The notes: a model not told the origin generated them from the letters alone. A stretch of 47,355 bases of DNA from JANNMJ01 sp031397815 (GCA_031397815.1 JANNMJ010000041.1:1-47355); one strand, 5' to 3'; positions 18,856 to 26,994 are shown, numbered from the stretch's first letter. A program made the numbers and translations.

Positions 18856-19395
18856 ATGCCTTTCCCGTTTTCCACCGATTCTGCCTCCGTCATTGCCCGG
18901 CTGCTCAACACGATGCCGCAGGTGGGGCGCGTGGAGTGGATTGGGTTGCGTCCGCTGCGGAAGGCGCCCGTTGAGGTAGTCGTGGAAGCAGAAGTTATCA
19001 CCGATTCGCACTTGCTTGGCGACCATGTGCGGCCGAAGCCCGGCGGTAAGCGCCAAGTGACGCTGATTCAGCACGAGCATCTGGCGTCGGTAGCGGGCTT
19101 TTTGGGCCTTCCGGCGCCCGTTGACCCCGCCCGACTGCGGCGCAACCTCGTGGTGAGCGGCCTGAATCTGCTAGCCTTGAAAGGACGTCGTATTCAGGTC
19201 GGAGAAACCGTCGTGCTCGAAATCACCGGCGAATGTCACCCGTGCTCGCGGATGGAAGAGGAGCTGGGGCCGGGCGGCTACAACGCGATGCGCGGCCACG
19301 GCGGCCTGACGGCGCGCATCATCCACGGCGGCACGGTGCGGGTGGGGGATGAGGTACGGGTGCGGGAGGCGGACCCGAAGCACGTCGAAAGCTAG
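18856..19395 (+). CDS. MOSC domain-containing protein
   Basis: A 179-residue stand-alone MOSC protein. MOSC is the sulfur-carrier domain found in molybdenum cofactor sulfurases and YiiM-type enzymes. Seen here: LRRNLVVSGLNLLALKGRRIQVGETVVLEITGECHPCSRMEEELGPGGYNAMRGHGGLTARIIHGGTVRVGD, including the conserved Cys in HPCSRME, the likely sulfur or molybdenum ligand. Specific substrate unknown. Its TAG stop overlaps the stop codon of the convergent nucleotidyltransferase gene within the palindrome CTAG. Confidence 0.88.
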   Translation: MPFPFSTDSASVIARLLNTMPQVGRVEWIGLRPLRKAPVEVVVEAEVITDSHLLGDHVRPKPGGKRQVTLIQHEHLASVAGFLGLPAPVDPARLRRNLVVSGLNLLALKGRRIQVGETVVLEITGECHPCSRMEEELGPGGYNAMRGHGGLTARIIHGGTVRVGDEVRVREADPKHVES

Positions 19396-20465
19396 CCATA
19401 CAACTCCCGTCGAAGCCCAATGAGCAACGCCTCAACGGCCGCATAATCAGGCTCTTCGGGTAGGGGAGAGGTGGCGAAAGCAGCATCGACGCGCGCCAAC
19501 AGGTCATCGGCGCGGTTCAGGAGGTCGTCGTACGCGAACTCGCCGCGCCGGATGCGCAGGAGCAGCTCACGGTTGGGGCGACGGACGTGCAGGACGCCCT
19601 CTCGGGCGATTTCTTCGGCCATTTCGAGCAGCCGGAAGACGTGGAGCATATTCTTGGCGTCGTAGCCTTGGCCGTGCTGCACGGTGTTCTGGTAACGCTC
19701 GGCGTTGCGCTTTTCGACCCACGCCCAATATTCTTTATAAACCCGGCAATAAGTCGAATATCCGTTGCGGTTGAAGCTCAGATACGCCACCGGCGTTTCG
19801 CCCGGCGGCACCGACGTCAGCAGCACTTCCGTGGCCGTGGCGGGGTCGCGGATGATGCCCCGGTACCCCAAGCGCCCGTCCGCCGACTCGTCGACGAACA
19901 GCGCGTAGAGGTCAATCAGGTGCGGCACGTTCGTGAGCGCTACTTGCGCGGCCGTCCAACCGCGCCGGGCGAGCCAATCGGTCAGCGGCTGCGCACCCGC
20001 CCCGACGGTCACATAACAGAAATCGAGCACCGATTTCCGCGCTGGTTCCAGCGGCTGATTGATTTTTTTATTCAACCCCCGCGCCTTTTTTATTTGAGAA
20101 GCCGCAAATTCCGCGAAGCTAAGACGACATTTTTTCGATAAAAACAGCTCCGGCCGAAACGCCGCGAGCAACGGCGAGCGCACCAACACGCAATCGGCCG
20201 GTGACGCGAGCAGCTCCAGCGCCGTAGGGTTGTTCTTCAACAGCAGCTCGACCCACCGCCCGACTTCATAATACACCTCATCATTCGTCTCGTTGGCGAC
20301 TTGAGGCGTGTACGTCAACCCAAAAAAAACCTCTTGCGGCAGCGCAAACACGCCTTTACGGTCGTGGTCAGAGGTGGGGAGGTCGGTGCCGTACGCCCGC
20401 GAGCCACTGACGGCATCGAGGAGGAGGAGCGAGGGGGTGGTGCGGAGGTCGGTGAGGGTGAACAT
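19392..20465 (-). CDS. RlaP/YcgL-type nucleotidyltransferase domain protein
   Basis: A 357-residue protein of the polymerase-beta-type nucleotidyltransferase superfamily, in the group containing RlaP (RNA repair associated) and YcgL. Near the N-terminus is DAVSGSRAYGTDLPTSDHDRKGVF, matching the GSxxxG...SDxD metal-binding motif in which two carboxylates bind magnesium. The rest is a long helical region (FAEFAASQIKKARGLNKK; GQGYDAKNMLHVFRLLEMAEEIA) typical of this group. RlaP proteins occur near RNA repair genes, but no ligase or kinase is next to this one, so the biological substrate is unknown. A second, more distant family member lies upstream at 20791-21564. Confidence 0.8.
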   Translation of the reverse strand: MFTLTDLRTTPSLLLLDAVSGSRAYGTDLPTSDHDRKGVFALPQEVFFGLTYTPQVANETNDEVYYEVGRWVELLLKNNPTALELLASPADCVLVRSPLLAAFRPELFLSKKCRLSFAEFAASQIKKARGLNKKINQPLEPARKSVLDFCYVTVGAGAQPLTDWLARRGWTAAQVALTNVPHLIDLYALFVDESADGRLGYRGIIRDPATATEVLLTSVPPGETPVAYLSFNRNGYSTYCRVYKEYWAWVEKRNAERYQNTVQHGQGYDAKNMLHVFRLLEMAEEIAREGVLHVRRPNRELLLRIRRGEFAYDDLLNRADDLLARVDAAFATSPLPEEPDYAAVEALLIGLRRELYG

Positions 20466-20485
20466 GGGGTGAGGCGCGGGGCGCC

Positions 20486-20644
20486 GTGTGTGCCCGGGGT
20501 AGCCTTCGGCAACCCCGGGCTTCTGGGATGAAACCCCTTCGGGGTATTTTGAATGGTTTATTGGATTGACGCTGGATGGGTACCCCGAAGGGGTTGTATC
20601 ACAGGAGCCCGGGGTTGATTTCCTTGAAATCTACCCCGGGCACA
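20486..20644. repeat. REPIN-like nested inverted repeat (family 1)
   Basis: Two similar arms in opposite orientation: left 20486-20546 and right 20581-20644, separated by about 34 bases. Each arm contains the same ordered hairpins: a GCCCGGGGT...ACCCCGGGC stem with a variable loop (CCTTCGG-type on the left, TTTCCTTGAAA-type on the right) and an ACCCC-TTC-GGGGT stem. Conserved stems with divergent loops and paired inverted copies are the form of REP doublets (REPINs) mobilised by RAYT transposases. No RAYT gene is in the window. Confidence 0.7.
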
Positions 20645-20668
20645 CGTCGCGGGTACGCGTTGCGGGCC

Positions 20669-20756
20669 TACGTACCCGGCACCGTCTCGGTGCCGGAGGT
20701 TGGGTGCCGAACGGACCGCTCCATAACACCGGCACCGAGACGGTGCCGGATACGTC
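20669..20756. repeat. REPIN-like inverted pair (family 2)
   Basis: A second, unrelated pair of inverted copies. The hairpin core CGGCACCGTCTCGGTGCCGG (20677-20696) recurs in reverse complement at 20728-20750 as CCGGCACCGAGACGGTGCCGG, and both are flanked by a matching TACGTAC/GTATCC-type edge on the outside. It directly abuts family 1. Together they fill most of the 325-base gap between the two nucleotidyltransferase genes. Confidence 0.65.
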
Positions 20757-20790
20757 CCAACGACCCAACGGCCGCCTACTGCTTCCAGAG

Positions 20791-21564
20791 TCACCTTAAA
20801 TCCGCGTAGTTATTCGTAATCAATTCCCGAAAAACCGCATCCAAATCCACCGCTGCCGGACGGCCAAAGGCGGCCGGGTCAGCTTGAGCGGCGCGACCAG
20901 CCGCATATTCTTTCTTCAAAAATTCGATTAATTCGGCTGGCCGCGAGACGGTAGCTTTTTCATCAGCCAAGAGCTTTTGGGCGAGCAGCGCATCCACTTG
21001 CGGCGCTAGCTCCGGCGGTAGCACTGCCCGTAAGTCGGCCAGCGTGAGGGGTGGCACCGCGTTGTACTGGCGCACCCAGCGGGCTGCCAACGCGGCGCGA
21101 AGGGCATAAAACAGCCGTTTCAGGCGGACGGCGGGGCCGATGAGGTCTTCTTCGGTGCCGCGCCGCACCATTCCGAGGTAATGATGCAGAATCGGGCGCG
21201 GCTGGAAAGTGCCCGGCAGGAGCGCCCGCAGCGCCTCGGCAGCGGCGGGCACTTCGTGATACCGAATCGGCGATTGGAGCCATTCGGCGGGGGTGGCGTT
21301 ACCGGCGCGCAGCAGGCGCAGGAATTTCCGCAGCTCCCAGCCGCTCAGGTCGAGTAAATCGTCGATGGGCTGCTCAAGGGTATCGCGCCCTTCATCGAGG
21401 GTCAGGTACCACGTCGGCGGGTGGACGTACACCAAGCGCACATCATAATCGGAATCAGGCGACGGAAACCCCCACGCCCGCGACCCCGACTCCACGGCGA
21501 GCAGCACGCGCACGTCTGCCTGCGTTTCAAACGTGCGGATGGCTTGCTGGATGCGGTCAGTCAT
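20791..21564 (-). CDS. Nucleotidyltransferase domain protein (COG3541/YcgL-like)
   Basis: A 257-residue protein with the N-terminal polymerase-beta nucleotidyltransferase motif VESGSRAWGFPSPDSDYDVRLVYV (GSRxxG, then SDYDVR carrying the metal-binding carboxylates). It continues WELRKFLRLLRAGNATPAEWLQSPI, characteristic of the YcgL-like branch. It shares the family of the downstream gene at 19392-20465 but is shorter and clearly diverged. The gene is on the same strand, separated from its relative by the REPIN-like repeats, so the two may not be co-transcribed. Substrate unknown. Confidence 0.82.
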   Translation of the reverse strand: MTDRIQQAIRTFETQADVRVLLAVESGSRAWGFPSPDSDYDVRLVYVHPPTWYLTLDEGRDTLEQPIDDLLDLSGWELRKFLRLLRAGNATPAEWLQSPIRYHEVPAAAEALRALLPGTFQPRPILHHYLGMVRRGTEEDLIGPAVRLKRLFYALRAALAARWVRQYNAVPPLTLADLRAVLPPELAPQVDALLAQKLLADEKATVSRPAELIEFLKKEYAAGRAAQADPAAFGRPAAVDLDAVFRELITNNYADLR

Positions 21565-21751
21565 AGGCCGAAAAGTACGGCCGGATTGCGGAAGCGCGGA
21601 TTTTGAGCTACTGAGTCATCTAACGGGCGAACCGTTTTCGGCGCGCCACAGCTCGCTCAGAGTAATCGGTTGATTTCGGGTAAGGTTGAGTAGAACCCGC
21701 TAAGTGGCATCACAAGCACGCTTCACTGCTGTTATGAGGCAGTTTTTATTA

Positions 21752-22396
21752 TTAGTATTCAATTGTCAAATTGAGACTTTTGAATTCTCGCCTTTTTTCT
21801 TGCTTGCCGTTGTCAAAAATTAGGTTCAGCCAATTCCTTGAAGACTTGGTGAGTTGAATGCTGTCTTGGTCTTTTAGGTTGTCCAAGAACGTGTTTTCGG
21901 CAACGGATTGGTATTCGAAAACGGCTTTTGTTAAAGCGAAAACATTGTTTGGGTGATTGGTTGGTTCGTTGTTGTGTTTCTTCTGTCCCTTAAATGGTAG
22001 TCTAAACGTCCAAGGCAAATCTGATTGCTCCTCGTTTTTTATAATATCAATTAGCATTCCTTGTGGAAAGTAGTCGGGCTGGTATTTGAAAGCCTTTTCA
22101 AAAAGTGTTTCCGTGTTTTCAGTGTTGCTGATGCAAAGCCCAAAAGGAGAAAAGCCATTGTTTTTAAAGTCGGCTCTTTGCCAAAGCCCCATCTGCTTTG
22201 TCTGCTCGCTTGTTATTTCTGTTTCATTGTGTACCCATAGGATTTCTAAAAAAAAGTTGTCGAAGTAGAATTTGCGATTAGTGGTTCCTTGTCCAGCATG
22301 GACTCTGCTGCTTCCTTCTTTTAAGCCAAAATTTACTAATTCGTCACCGGCTTTTTTGCTGTCGTTGGTAAAAATAAAAATATGGTCAATGTTCAT
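21752..22396 (-). CDS. VOC-fold (glyoxalase-like) protein, AT-rich
   Basis: A 214-residue protein beginning MNIDHIFIFTNDSKKAGDELVNFGLKEGSSRVH..GTTNRKFYFDNFFLEILWV, the pattern of the vicinal-oxygen-chelate superfamily, in which an N-terminal His and an acidic residue on the LEILWV strand can bind metal. The rest is unusual and does not show a clear second VOC repeat. No enzyme activity can be assigned. Base composition is much more AT-rich than its neighbours (many AAA, TTT and AAT codons), suggesting recent acquisition from a low-GC Bacteroidota donor. Flanking sequence shows no transposase. Confidence 0.7.
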   Translation of the reverse strand: MNIDHIFIFTNDSKKAGDELVNFGLKEGSSRVHAGQGTTNRKFYFDNFFLEILWVHNETEITSEQTKQMGLWQRADFKNNGFSPFGLCISNTENTETLFEKAFKYQPDYFPQGMLIDIIKNEEQSDLPWTFRLPFKGQKKHNNEPTNHPNNVFALTKAVFEYQSVAENTFLDNLKDQDSIQLTKSSRNWLNLIFDNGKQEKRREFKSLNLTIEY

Positions 22397-22513
22397 CTTG
22401 GTTGCTCTTTTTGTTGATTATAGTCGTCCTGAAATCGCGTAGGGCACCCCAATTGCCGCAACTCGAAAGTAGCAGGAATTGCGACAACCGAGGTGTAGGG
22501 CCTTGTTTACCGT

Positions 22514-22543
22514 AACTGCGCAAGGCTAACGACTTGCGCAGTT
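22514..22543 (-). terminator. Hairpin downstream of the T9SS-sorted gene
   Basis: AACTGCGCAAG (22514-22524) pairs perfectly with CTTGCGCAGTT (22533-22543), loop of 8 bases. It lies just past the 3' end of the minus-strand gene at 22599-23666, a suitable place for a terminator, although it has no long T-run. Confidence 0.5.
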
Positions 22544-22598
22544 GCCAGTAACAATACAGAAACGGAGTCCTACCCCAGCTTCGCTACTGCGCTCGGCG

Positions 22599-23666
22599 TT
22601 ACTCCTTCACCACCTTCACCCGCCGCAACAATTGCCCGTTCTCCGCGCTAACGGTAGCGAAATACAGCCCCGGCGCGAGGCTCCGCACATCAACTGCCTC
22701 TGTGGTGAGGGCGCGGAGCAGCACCACCCGCCCGGTGGCGTCGTGCAGGGTGAGGCGGGCGCCGGGCGGGGCATCGGCAACGGTCAGCGTGGCTTGCGCG
22801 GGGTTGGGGGAGAGGTGGATGCGACTGCCCAACGCATCGGCGGGGGCGCCCATGACGGGGAACGTGAACAGGCCCGATACCGCCAGACAGCTACCGTCGT
22901 CGGCTTGGAAGCGGTAGGCGCCGGGGCCGGGCGGCGTGAGCGTCGCGCCGGTGGCGCCGGGCACGAGCACGCCATCGCGAAACCACGAAAAGCCGCGAAT
23001 CGGCACGCCCGTCGGGCCGCCGCCCGTGAGCTGCCCGTTGCTGAACGTAATCGTCAGCGGCACCGGCACCCGCAGCTCCACCTGCAACGGCAGGCTCGTC
23101 TGCACCCAGCGGGCGCATTGGCTCGGCGCGCCCTCGACGTAATAAAACCCCGTCTGCGTGACGCTCAGGCGGGGGCGGTTGGCGCCCACGATGGGCAGCC
23201 CGTCGCGGTACCACTGGATGCTGGTGGTGTAAGGCGGCATCAGGTCGAAATGCACCGTATCGCGCGGGTGCAGGGCGTTCGAGTCGCAGAGAATGGCGTG
23301 CCCGTCGAGCGGGTCGGTGCCGAACGAGCCGCTCGACATCACCGTCAGCCCCGCGAACACCCAGCCATCCACCAGCACGGGCGCCGCCGTGGCGGTGCAG
23401 CCGTTCAAAGTAGCCGCCACGCTGAACTCTGACCCCGCATCGCGGAACTGCTCGACGACGTACGTGCGCCCCGTCGCGCCCGCAATCGGCTGGCCGTCCT
23501 TGAGCCATTGATAGCTATCGTAGGCCTGCGTGCGCAGCGTATCCTGCGCATTCGGGCAAAGAATCAGGTTACTCGGCGCGACCGTCGGGGTAAACGCGCA
23601 CTGCGCCCAAGCGGCCGGGGCGCTCAGCAGCGCCGTGCTCAATAGGAGGGAGCGGAAAGGTGTCAT
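22599..23666 (-). CDS. Secreted Ig-like/T9SS C-terminal target domain protein
   Basis: About 355 residues. The start at 23666 is chosen because it begins a good signal peptide (MTPFRSLLLSTALLSAPAAWAQ); the longer reading adds an implausible leader. The mature part has repeated immunoglobulin-like segments of the type 'YQWLKDGQPIAGATGRTYVV', 'IQWYRDGLPIVGANRPRLSV' and 'FSWFRDGVLVPGATGATLTP', common in adhesin-like Bacteroidota surface proteins. The C-terminus (IHLSPNPAQATLTV...GLYFATVSAENGQLLRRVKVVKE) is a type IX sorting domain. It is probably surface-displayed or released. Ligand unknown. Confidence 0.82.
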   Translation of the reverse strand: MTPFRSLLLSTALLSAPAAWAQCAFTPTVAPSNLILCPNAQDTLRTQAYDSYQWLKDGQPIAGATGRTYVVEQFRDAGSEFSVAATLNGCTATAAPVLVDGWVFAGLTVMSSGSFGTDPLDGHAILCDSNALHPRDTVHFDLMPPYTTSIQWYRDGLPIVGANRPRLSVTQTGFYYVEGAPSQCARWVQTSLPLQVELRVPVPLTITFSNGQLTGGGPTGVPIRGFSWFRDGVLVPGATGATLTPPGPGAYRFQADDGSCLAVSGLFTFPVMGAPADALGSRIHLSPNPAQATLTVADAPPGARLTLHDATGRVVLLRALTTEAVDVRSLAPGLYFATVSAENGQLLRRVKVVKE

Positions 23667-23767
23667 GAGAGTGAGTAAAGCGATGAAGAGCGACGCTCGC
23701 CGGTAGGACGTACCTGTGGCTGCAACCGTTGCTTTCGGGGCGCTATGGGAGGGCATAACCCAGATTC

Positions 23768-23812
23768 CCCGCCCCGGAGGGGAGGGGTGGCCCGAAGGGC
23801 CGGGGTGGGGCG
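23768..23812. repeat. GC-rich intergenic hairpin cluster
   Basis: Contains CCCC-GGA-GGGG and GGCCC-GAA-GGGCC hairpins within a purine/pyrimidine-rich block of 45 bases. It resembles the other short dispersed hairpin repeats in this window. It lies upstream of the T9SS-sorted gene. Confidence 0.4.
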
Positions 23813-23951
23813 ACACCCAGATACAGCCCGCCATGCGAACCCAATCAACGCGCGCTGATTTAGCGGTTAATGCCGACACCCCAACCGCATGCGGGCGGGC
23901 ACAAGGCCACGCCCCTACAGGGGTTTGGATGAAGTTCGTGCAAGGTTAACT

Positions 23952-24707
23952 TCAGGGGCGAAGTTTACTTAACACGCTCTGCTCGAACCACACTGGCGTA
24001 TCGATCCCTTCTGGTAGCTGTGAGATAATACGTTTTTCTGGAGTCATTTCGCCAATGAACAGGCGCTCTTCACCCGAGTTGTCAAAAAAATAGGCGCGGT
24101 GACAGTAGCGCAGTGCGTCATAAAGCAGGTCAAGTGAACGACGGTATCGCTCCCGAATCTTGTCTTCCGGCACATCGTGTCCGCCTCTTTGCTCTACTCG
24201 GTAACGTACTCGGGCTACGTTGATGCTCGGCGATTCCGTTGAGACGTAATACAGATATGTGCGGTAACCAGCTTCCTGTGCTCGCCGCAGGATAGACACC
24301 TTTTCTGGATGCGACATTACCGTTTCAAATGAGAGCGTCTGCCCGCTCGTCAGATACTGCTGCCGGAGCCAATCAGTTAAAACGGCCGCCAGATAGGACG
24401 TAATGGCTACTCTGCTAAAATCTGCATAGCCTTCACTTACCGTAATGGCTTCAAATATGTCGGCTTGGCCCTTGCTCTGAGATTGCGAATGCGAGGTGAA
24501 AAACGATCTGAATGCGGCTTCATCCGGAGTCGCGATAGCAAAGCGAGCAAACGGCAACCGTGCGTCGGCTCGTAACTCTCGCTCCAAATCGTCAGCGTTG
24601 AGATAATGGCCTAGCAGTTCGGCGGGCATTTCGGGCATTTCTTTCAGTGTGCTCTTACCAGAACCATTCGGTCCGGCGAACATGCGCAGCCGAGGTTTCT
24701 GGCTCAT
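23952..24707 (-). CDS. Zeta-toxin-like P-loop kinase (COG4185 type)
   Basis: About 251 residues. The protein begins MSQKPRLRMFAGPNGSGKSTL, with a Walker A motif GPNGSGKST near residues 12-20. Later it has ISFETVMSHPEK-like and the conserved RVRYRVEQRGGHDVPEDKIRERYRRSLDLL signature of the 'predicted ABC-type ATPase' branch of zeta toxins. Zeta toxins phosphorylate UDP-N-acetylglucosamine derivatives, but this branch is little studied and the substrate is open. The start at 24707 gives a 4-base ATGA overlap with the small upstream gene, the usual layout of an antitoxin-toxin pair, and is preferred over 24725. Confidence 0.82.
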   Translation of the reverse strand: MSQKPRLRMFAGPNGSGKSTLKEMPEMPAELLGHYLNADDLERELRADARLPFARFAIATPDEAAFRSFFTSHSQSQSKGQADIFEAITVSEGYADFSRVAITSYLAAVLTDWLRQQYLTSGQTLSFETVMSHPEKVSILRRAQEAGYRTYLYYVSTESPSINVARVRYRVEQRGGHDVPEDKIRERYRRSLDLLYDALRYCHRAYFFDNSGEERLFIGEMTPEKRIISQLPEGIDTPVWFEQSVLSKLRP

Positions 24708-24955
24708 TGGACGTGTCCGGGCCATGCTTGGCCTTTGTTAGGACGAGCTCGAATCCGCGTATACCTTATTTTGTCAATCTGCTCAACTATCTCTTGTGTG
24801 CCTTCTGCGGTGATACGCATCACCGTGCTACCAATCAAAACCGTAACCGGATGACCAGAGGCTAACGCCTGCTGGTATGCTTCGCGAAAAACACGGCGCG
24901 ATAACTCCGGGATTCGGGCTTCGAGTTGAGCGATCTCTTCTTCAGTGAGTGGCAT
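24704..24955 (-). CDS. Small protein upstream of zeta-like kinase, candidate antitoxin
   Basis: An 83-residue protein (MPLTEEEIAQLEARIPELSRRVFREAYQQALASGHPVTVLIGSTVMRITAEG...). The N-terminal half is predicted helical and acidic; then comes a short strand segment (VTVLIGSTVMRI) and a basic C-terminus. I do not recognise a named domain. Its stop codon overlaps the start of the zeta-like kinase gene by 4 bases, indicating translational coupling. Small size, position and coupling suggest it is the antitoxin or a chaperone-like partner. This is inference from layout only. Confidence 0.65.
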   Translation of the reverse strand: MPLTEEEIAQLEARIPELSRRVFREAYQQALASGHPVTVLIGSTVMRITAEGTQEIVEQIDKIRYTRIRARPNKGQAWPGHVQ

Positions 24956-24973
24956 TGGATAGTGGGTTTGATG

Positions 24974-26329
24974 TTAAGACGTTTGTTGATTGGCTTGACG
25001 TTCCAGTTCGGCGGCCTTAATCAGTCCTTCTACTCGCTGCAAACGTTGTTCTAGCGGTCTGCCAAGTTGTATTGCTTTCTTGTAGTCTGCTCTGGCGCCT
25101 TGCAAATTACCTTGCTTGTACTTTGAAAACCCACGATGCTGGAAGCTCAACGCAGATTTGTAGGAGTACTTAATAGTGACATCAAAGTCAGCAATAGCCT
25201 CTTTGTAGTTGGTGTTGCGTTGTAATTTGTATCCACGCCAGAAATAAGCTATCACACAATTGGGGTCTAGTGTAATTGCACGCGTTAACTCTTTGATATC
25301 ATGGTCATCTTGTTCACCATTTCCAAACTTTTCTTCCAAAAGGATCATCCTAATCGGGATTGCCGCAGCGCAGTTTGGATTCAGCTTTTCTGCCACCTTT
25401 AAATCATCCCAGCCTTTGCAATGAAAAAAGGGCTGAAATCCACTGCTATTCATAGAATCCCAATCAAGAGGCTCATTGCTAATATTTCGTCTGCTCAACG
25501 CCCGGTAGGCGTAAGCATCTGCTAAGTCCGGGCAAAGGGTAAGGCTTTTCGTGAGATACTTATCGGCTGCTTTGTCGTCTTCTCGGTAAAGTGCCGCTAT
25601 CCCTTGCTCCAACCAAGATAAGGCTACTTCGCGCCTTGCTTCTTGAAGTGTAATTGTTTCAGTGTTAATGTTTTCGTTTTTTTTAATATTAGTAAAATCG
25701 TCAATCCGTTCTAACGCTAACCCATACTGACGCTTGTGAAGTGCGTTTGCGATGCTAAGAATGCCAGAATCATCTGATTCCGCTATTAGACGGTCGGCTT
25801 GCTTTCCAAAGTCGGCCGCAGCTTCAAGCTCAACGATATTAGTCAGTAGGCCCTTTAACCTATACAGAATCCTATTCACTACTGCTACAGTGGTTTCACC
25901 AGTGTCTTGGCCGGTTACGGCTAGAAACTCCCGAATGTACTGTTGAGCTAAATCGGGGTTATTAGTTGTCAGTAGGATGTTTTCTTGATTCTCGGTGGCC
26001 GCGCGATACGTCCAGTTATAGGAACCGGTGATAACAGTATGGGTGTCAAAAACACAGAACTTATGGTGCATCAGTACACCAGTCATTGCCCAGAATTGAC
26101 CGCCCGCTTGGCTCAGTTCGTGAAACGGAATGCTGGCGTCATCGTTAATATCATTGTCGTCAATCATCACAGCTACTGATATGCCCGCGCGTTGACGTGT
26201 CAACAAGGCGCTAAAGAGCTCGTAGTCCGTGAACCAAGCCGCCGCAACGTAGATAGATTGCTTAGCGGCGTTGATTTCGCGTAATAGAACGGGCCGGATT
26301 GTTTCGGAGAAGTAGGCGGTTTGAGTCAC
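24974..26329 (-). CDS. Phospholipase D-like nuclease domain plus TPR protein
   Basis: A 451-residue protein. Residues about 1-140 form a single PLD domain with a perfect HxKx4Dx6GSxN motif (HHKFCVFD...GSYN), the catalytic signature of the PLD/Nuc superfamily, which hydrolyses phosphodiester bonds in lipids or nucleic acids. With only one HKD motif the enzyme would need to dimerise, as Nuc does. The C-terminal two thirds are TPR repeats (AADKYLTKSLTLCPDLADAYAYRALS; EAIADFDVTIKYSYKSALSFQHRGFSKYKQGNLQGARADYKKAI). No signal peptide is seen, so it is probably cytoplasmic. It is more AT-rich than the neighbouring paralogue at 26379-26954. Target unknown. Confidence 0.85.
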   Translation of the reverse strand: MTQTAYFSETIRPVLLREINAAKQSIYVAAAWFTDYELFSALLTRQRAGISVAVMIDDNDINDDASIPFHELSQAGGQFWAMTGVLMHHKFCVFDTHTVITGSYNWTYRAATENQENILLTTNNPDLAQQYIREFLAVTGQDTGETTVAVVNRILYRLKGLLTNIVELEAAADFGKQADRLIAESDDSGILSIANALHKRQYGLALERIDDFTNIKKNENINTETITLQEARREVALSWLEQGIAALYREDDKAADKYLTKSLTLCPDLADAYAYRALSRRNISNEPLDWDSMNSSGFQPFFHCKGWDDLKVAEKLNPNCAAAIPIRMILLEEKFGNGEQDDHDIKELTRAITLDPNCVIAYFWRGYKLQRNTNYKEAIADFDVTIKYSYKSALSFQHRGFSKYKQGNLQGARADYKKAIQLGRPLEQRLQRVEGLIKAAELERQANQQTS

Positions 26330-26378
26330 GGTTGCTATGCAATTGGGTAAGTGGGAACTGAGTTGGAAGCGAATATAG

Positions 26379-26954
26379 TCAGAACTGAACTGAGTCAGTG
26401 GCGAGGCGGTCGGCTTGCTTATTCAGGTCATCGGTCTCTTCCAGCTGTATCAGTTTTTGAATCAGCTCGACGCGCTTGAGGGCGCGGCCGATGCCGGGGT
26501 CAGCCAGTCCGGCGGCGGCGGGTTGCTGGCCCGTCAGGACGCGGAACTCCGTGAGGAAGCGGCGCGCCAGCTCGTGGTCGCCGGTCGTCAGGACGATGTT
26601 CTCCTGATTCTCGGTCGCCGCCCGATACGTCCAGTTATAGGAACCAGTGATGAGGTCGCGACCGTCGAGAAGGCAAAACTTGTGGTGCATCAGCGTCCCA
26701 CTGATACGGTAAAACTGCCCGCCGATGGCTGTCAATTCGGCGAAGGCCAGACCACCGGATTTCATATTAATGGCATCGTCGGCCACGCACAGCGCCACCG
26801 CAACGCCTGCCCGTTGGCGTTCCAGTAAGGCCGCGAAGAGGGTGGGGTCGGTAAACCACGCGACGGCAACGTGGATAGATTGCTTCGCCAACCCAATCTC
26901 GCGGAGAAGGACGGGGCGGATGGCGTCGGAGAAAAAGGCTTCGGTTTGAATCAC
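26379..26954 (-). CDS. Short phospholipase D-like protein, tandem paralogue
   Basis: A 191-residue single-HKD PLD protein closely related to the N-terminal part of the adjacent gene: both share the layout ...PVLLREI..AKQSI.VA.AWFTD..LF.ALL.RQRAG..VA... and an identical run WTYRAATENQEN after the GSYN motif. The catalytic motif HHKFCLLD...GSYN is complete. It ends at the point where the larger paralogue continues into TPRs (both have NKQADRL/GKQADRL there), so it is either a truncated duplicate or a separately maintained stand-alone enzyme. It is GC-rich like the core genome. Cytoplasmic; role unknown. Confidence 0.82.
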   Translation of the reverse strand: MIQTEAFFSDAIRPVLLREIGLAKQSIHVAVAWFTDPTLFAALLERQRAGVAVALCVADDAINMKSGGLAFAELTAIGGQFYRISGTLMHHKFCLLDGRDLITGSYNWTYRAATENQENIVLTTGDHELARRFLTEFRVLTGQQPAAAGLADPGIGRALKRVELIQKLIQLEETDDLNKQADRLATDSVQF

Positions 26955-26994
26955 GGCAGAAATGTAGCGCGGCTTGATACTCAGAATCGACTCT

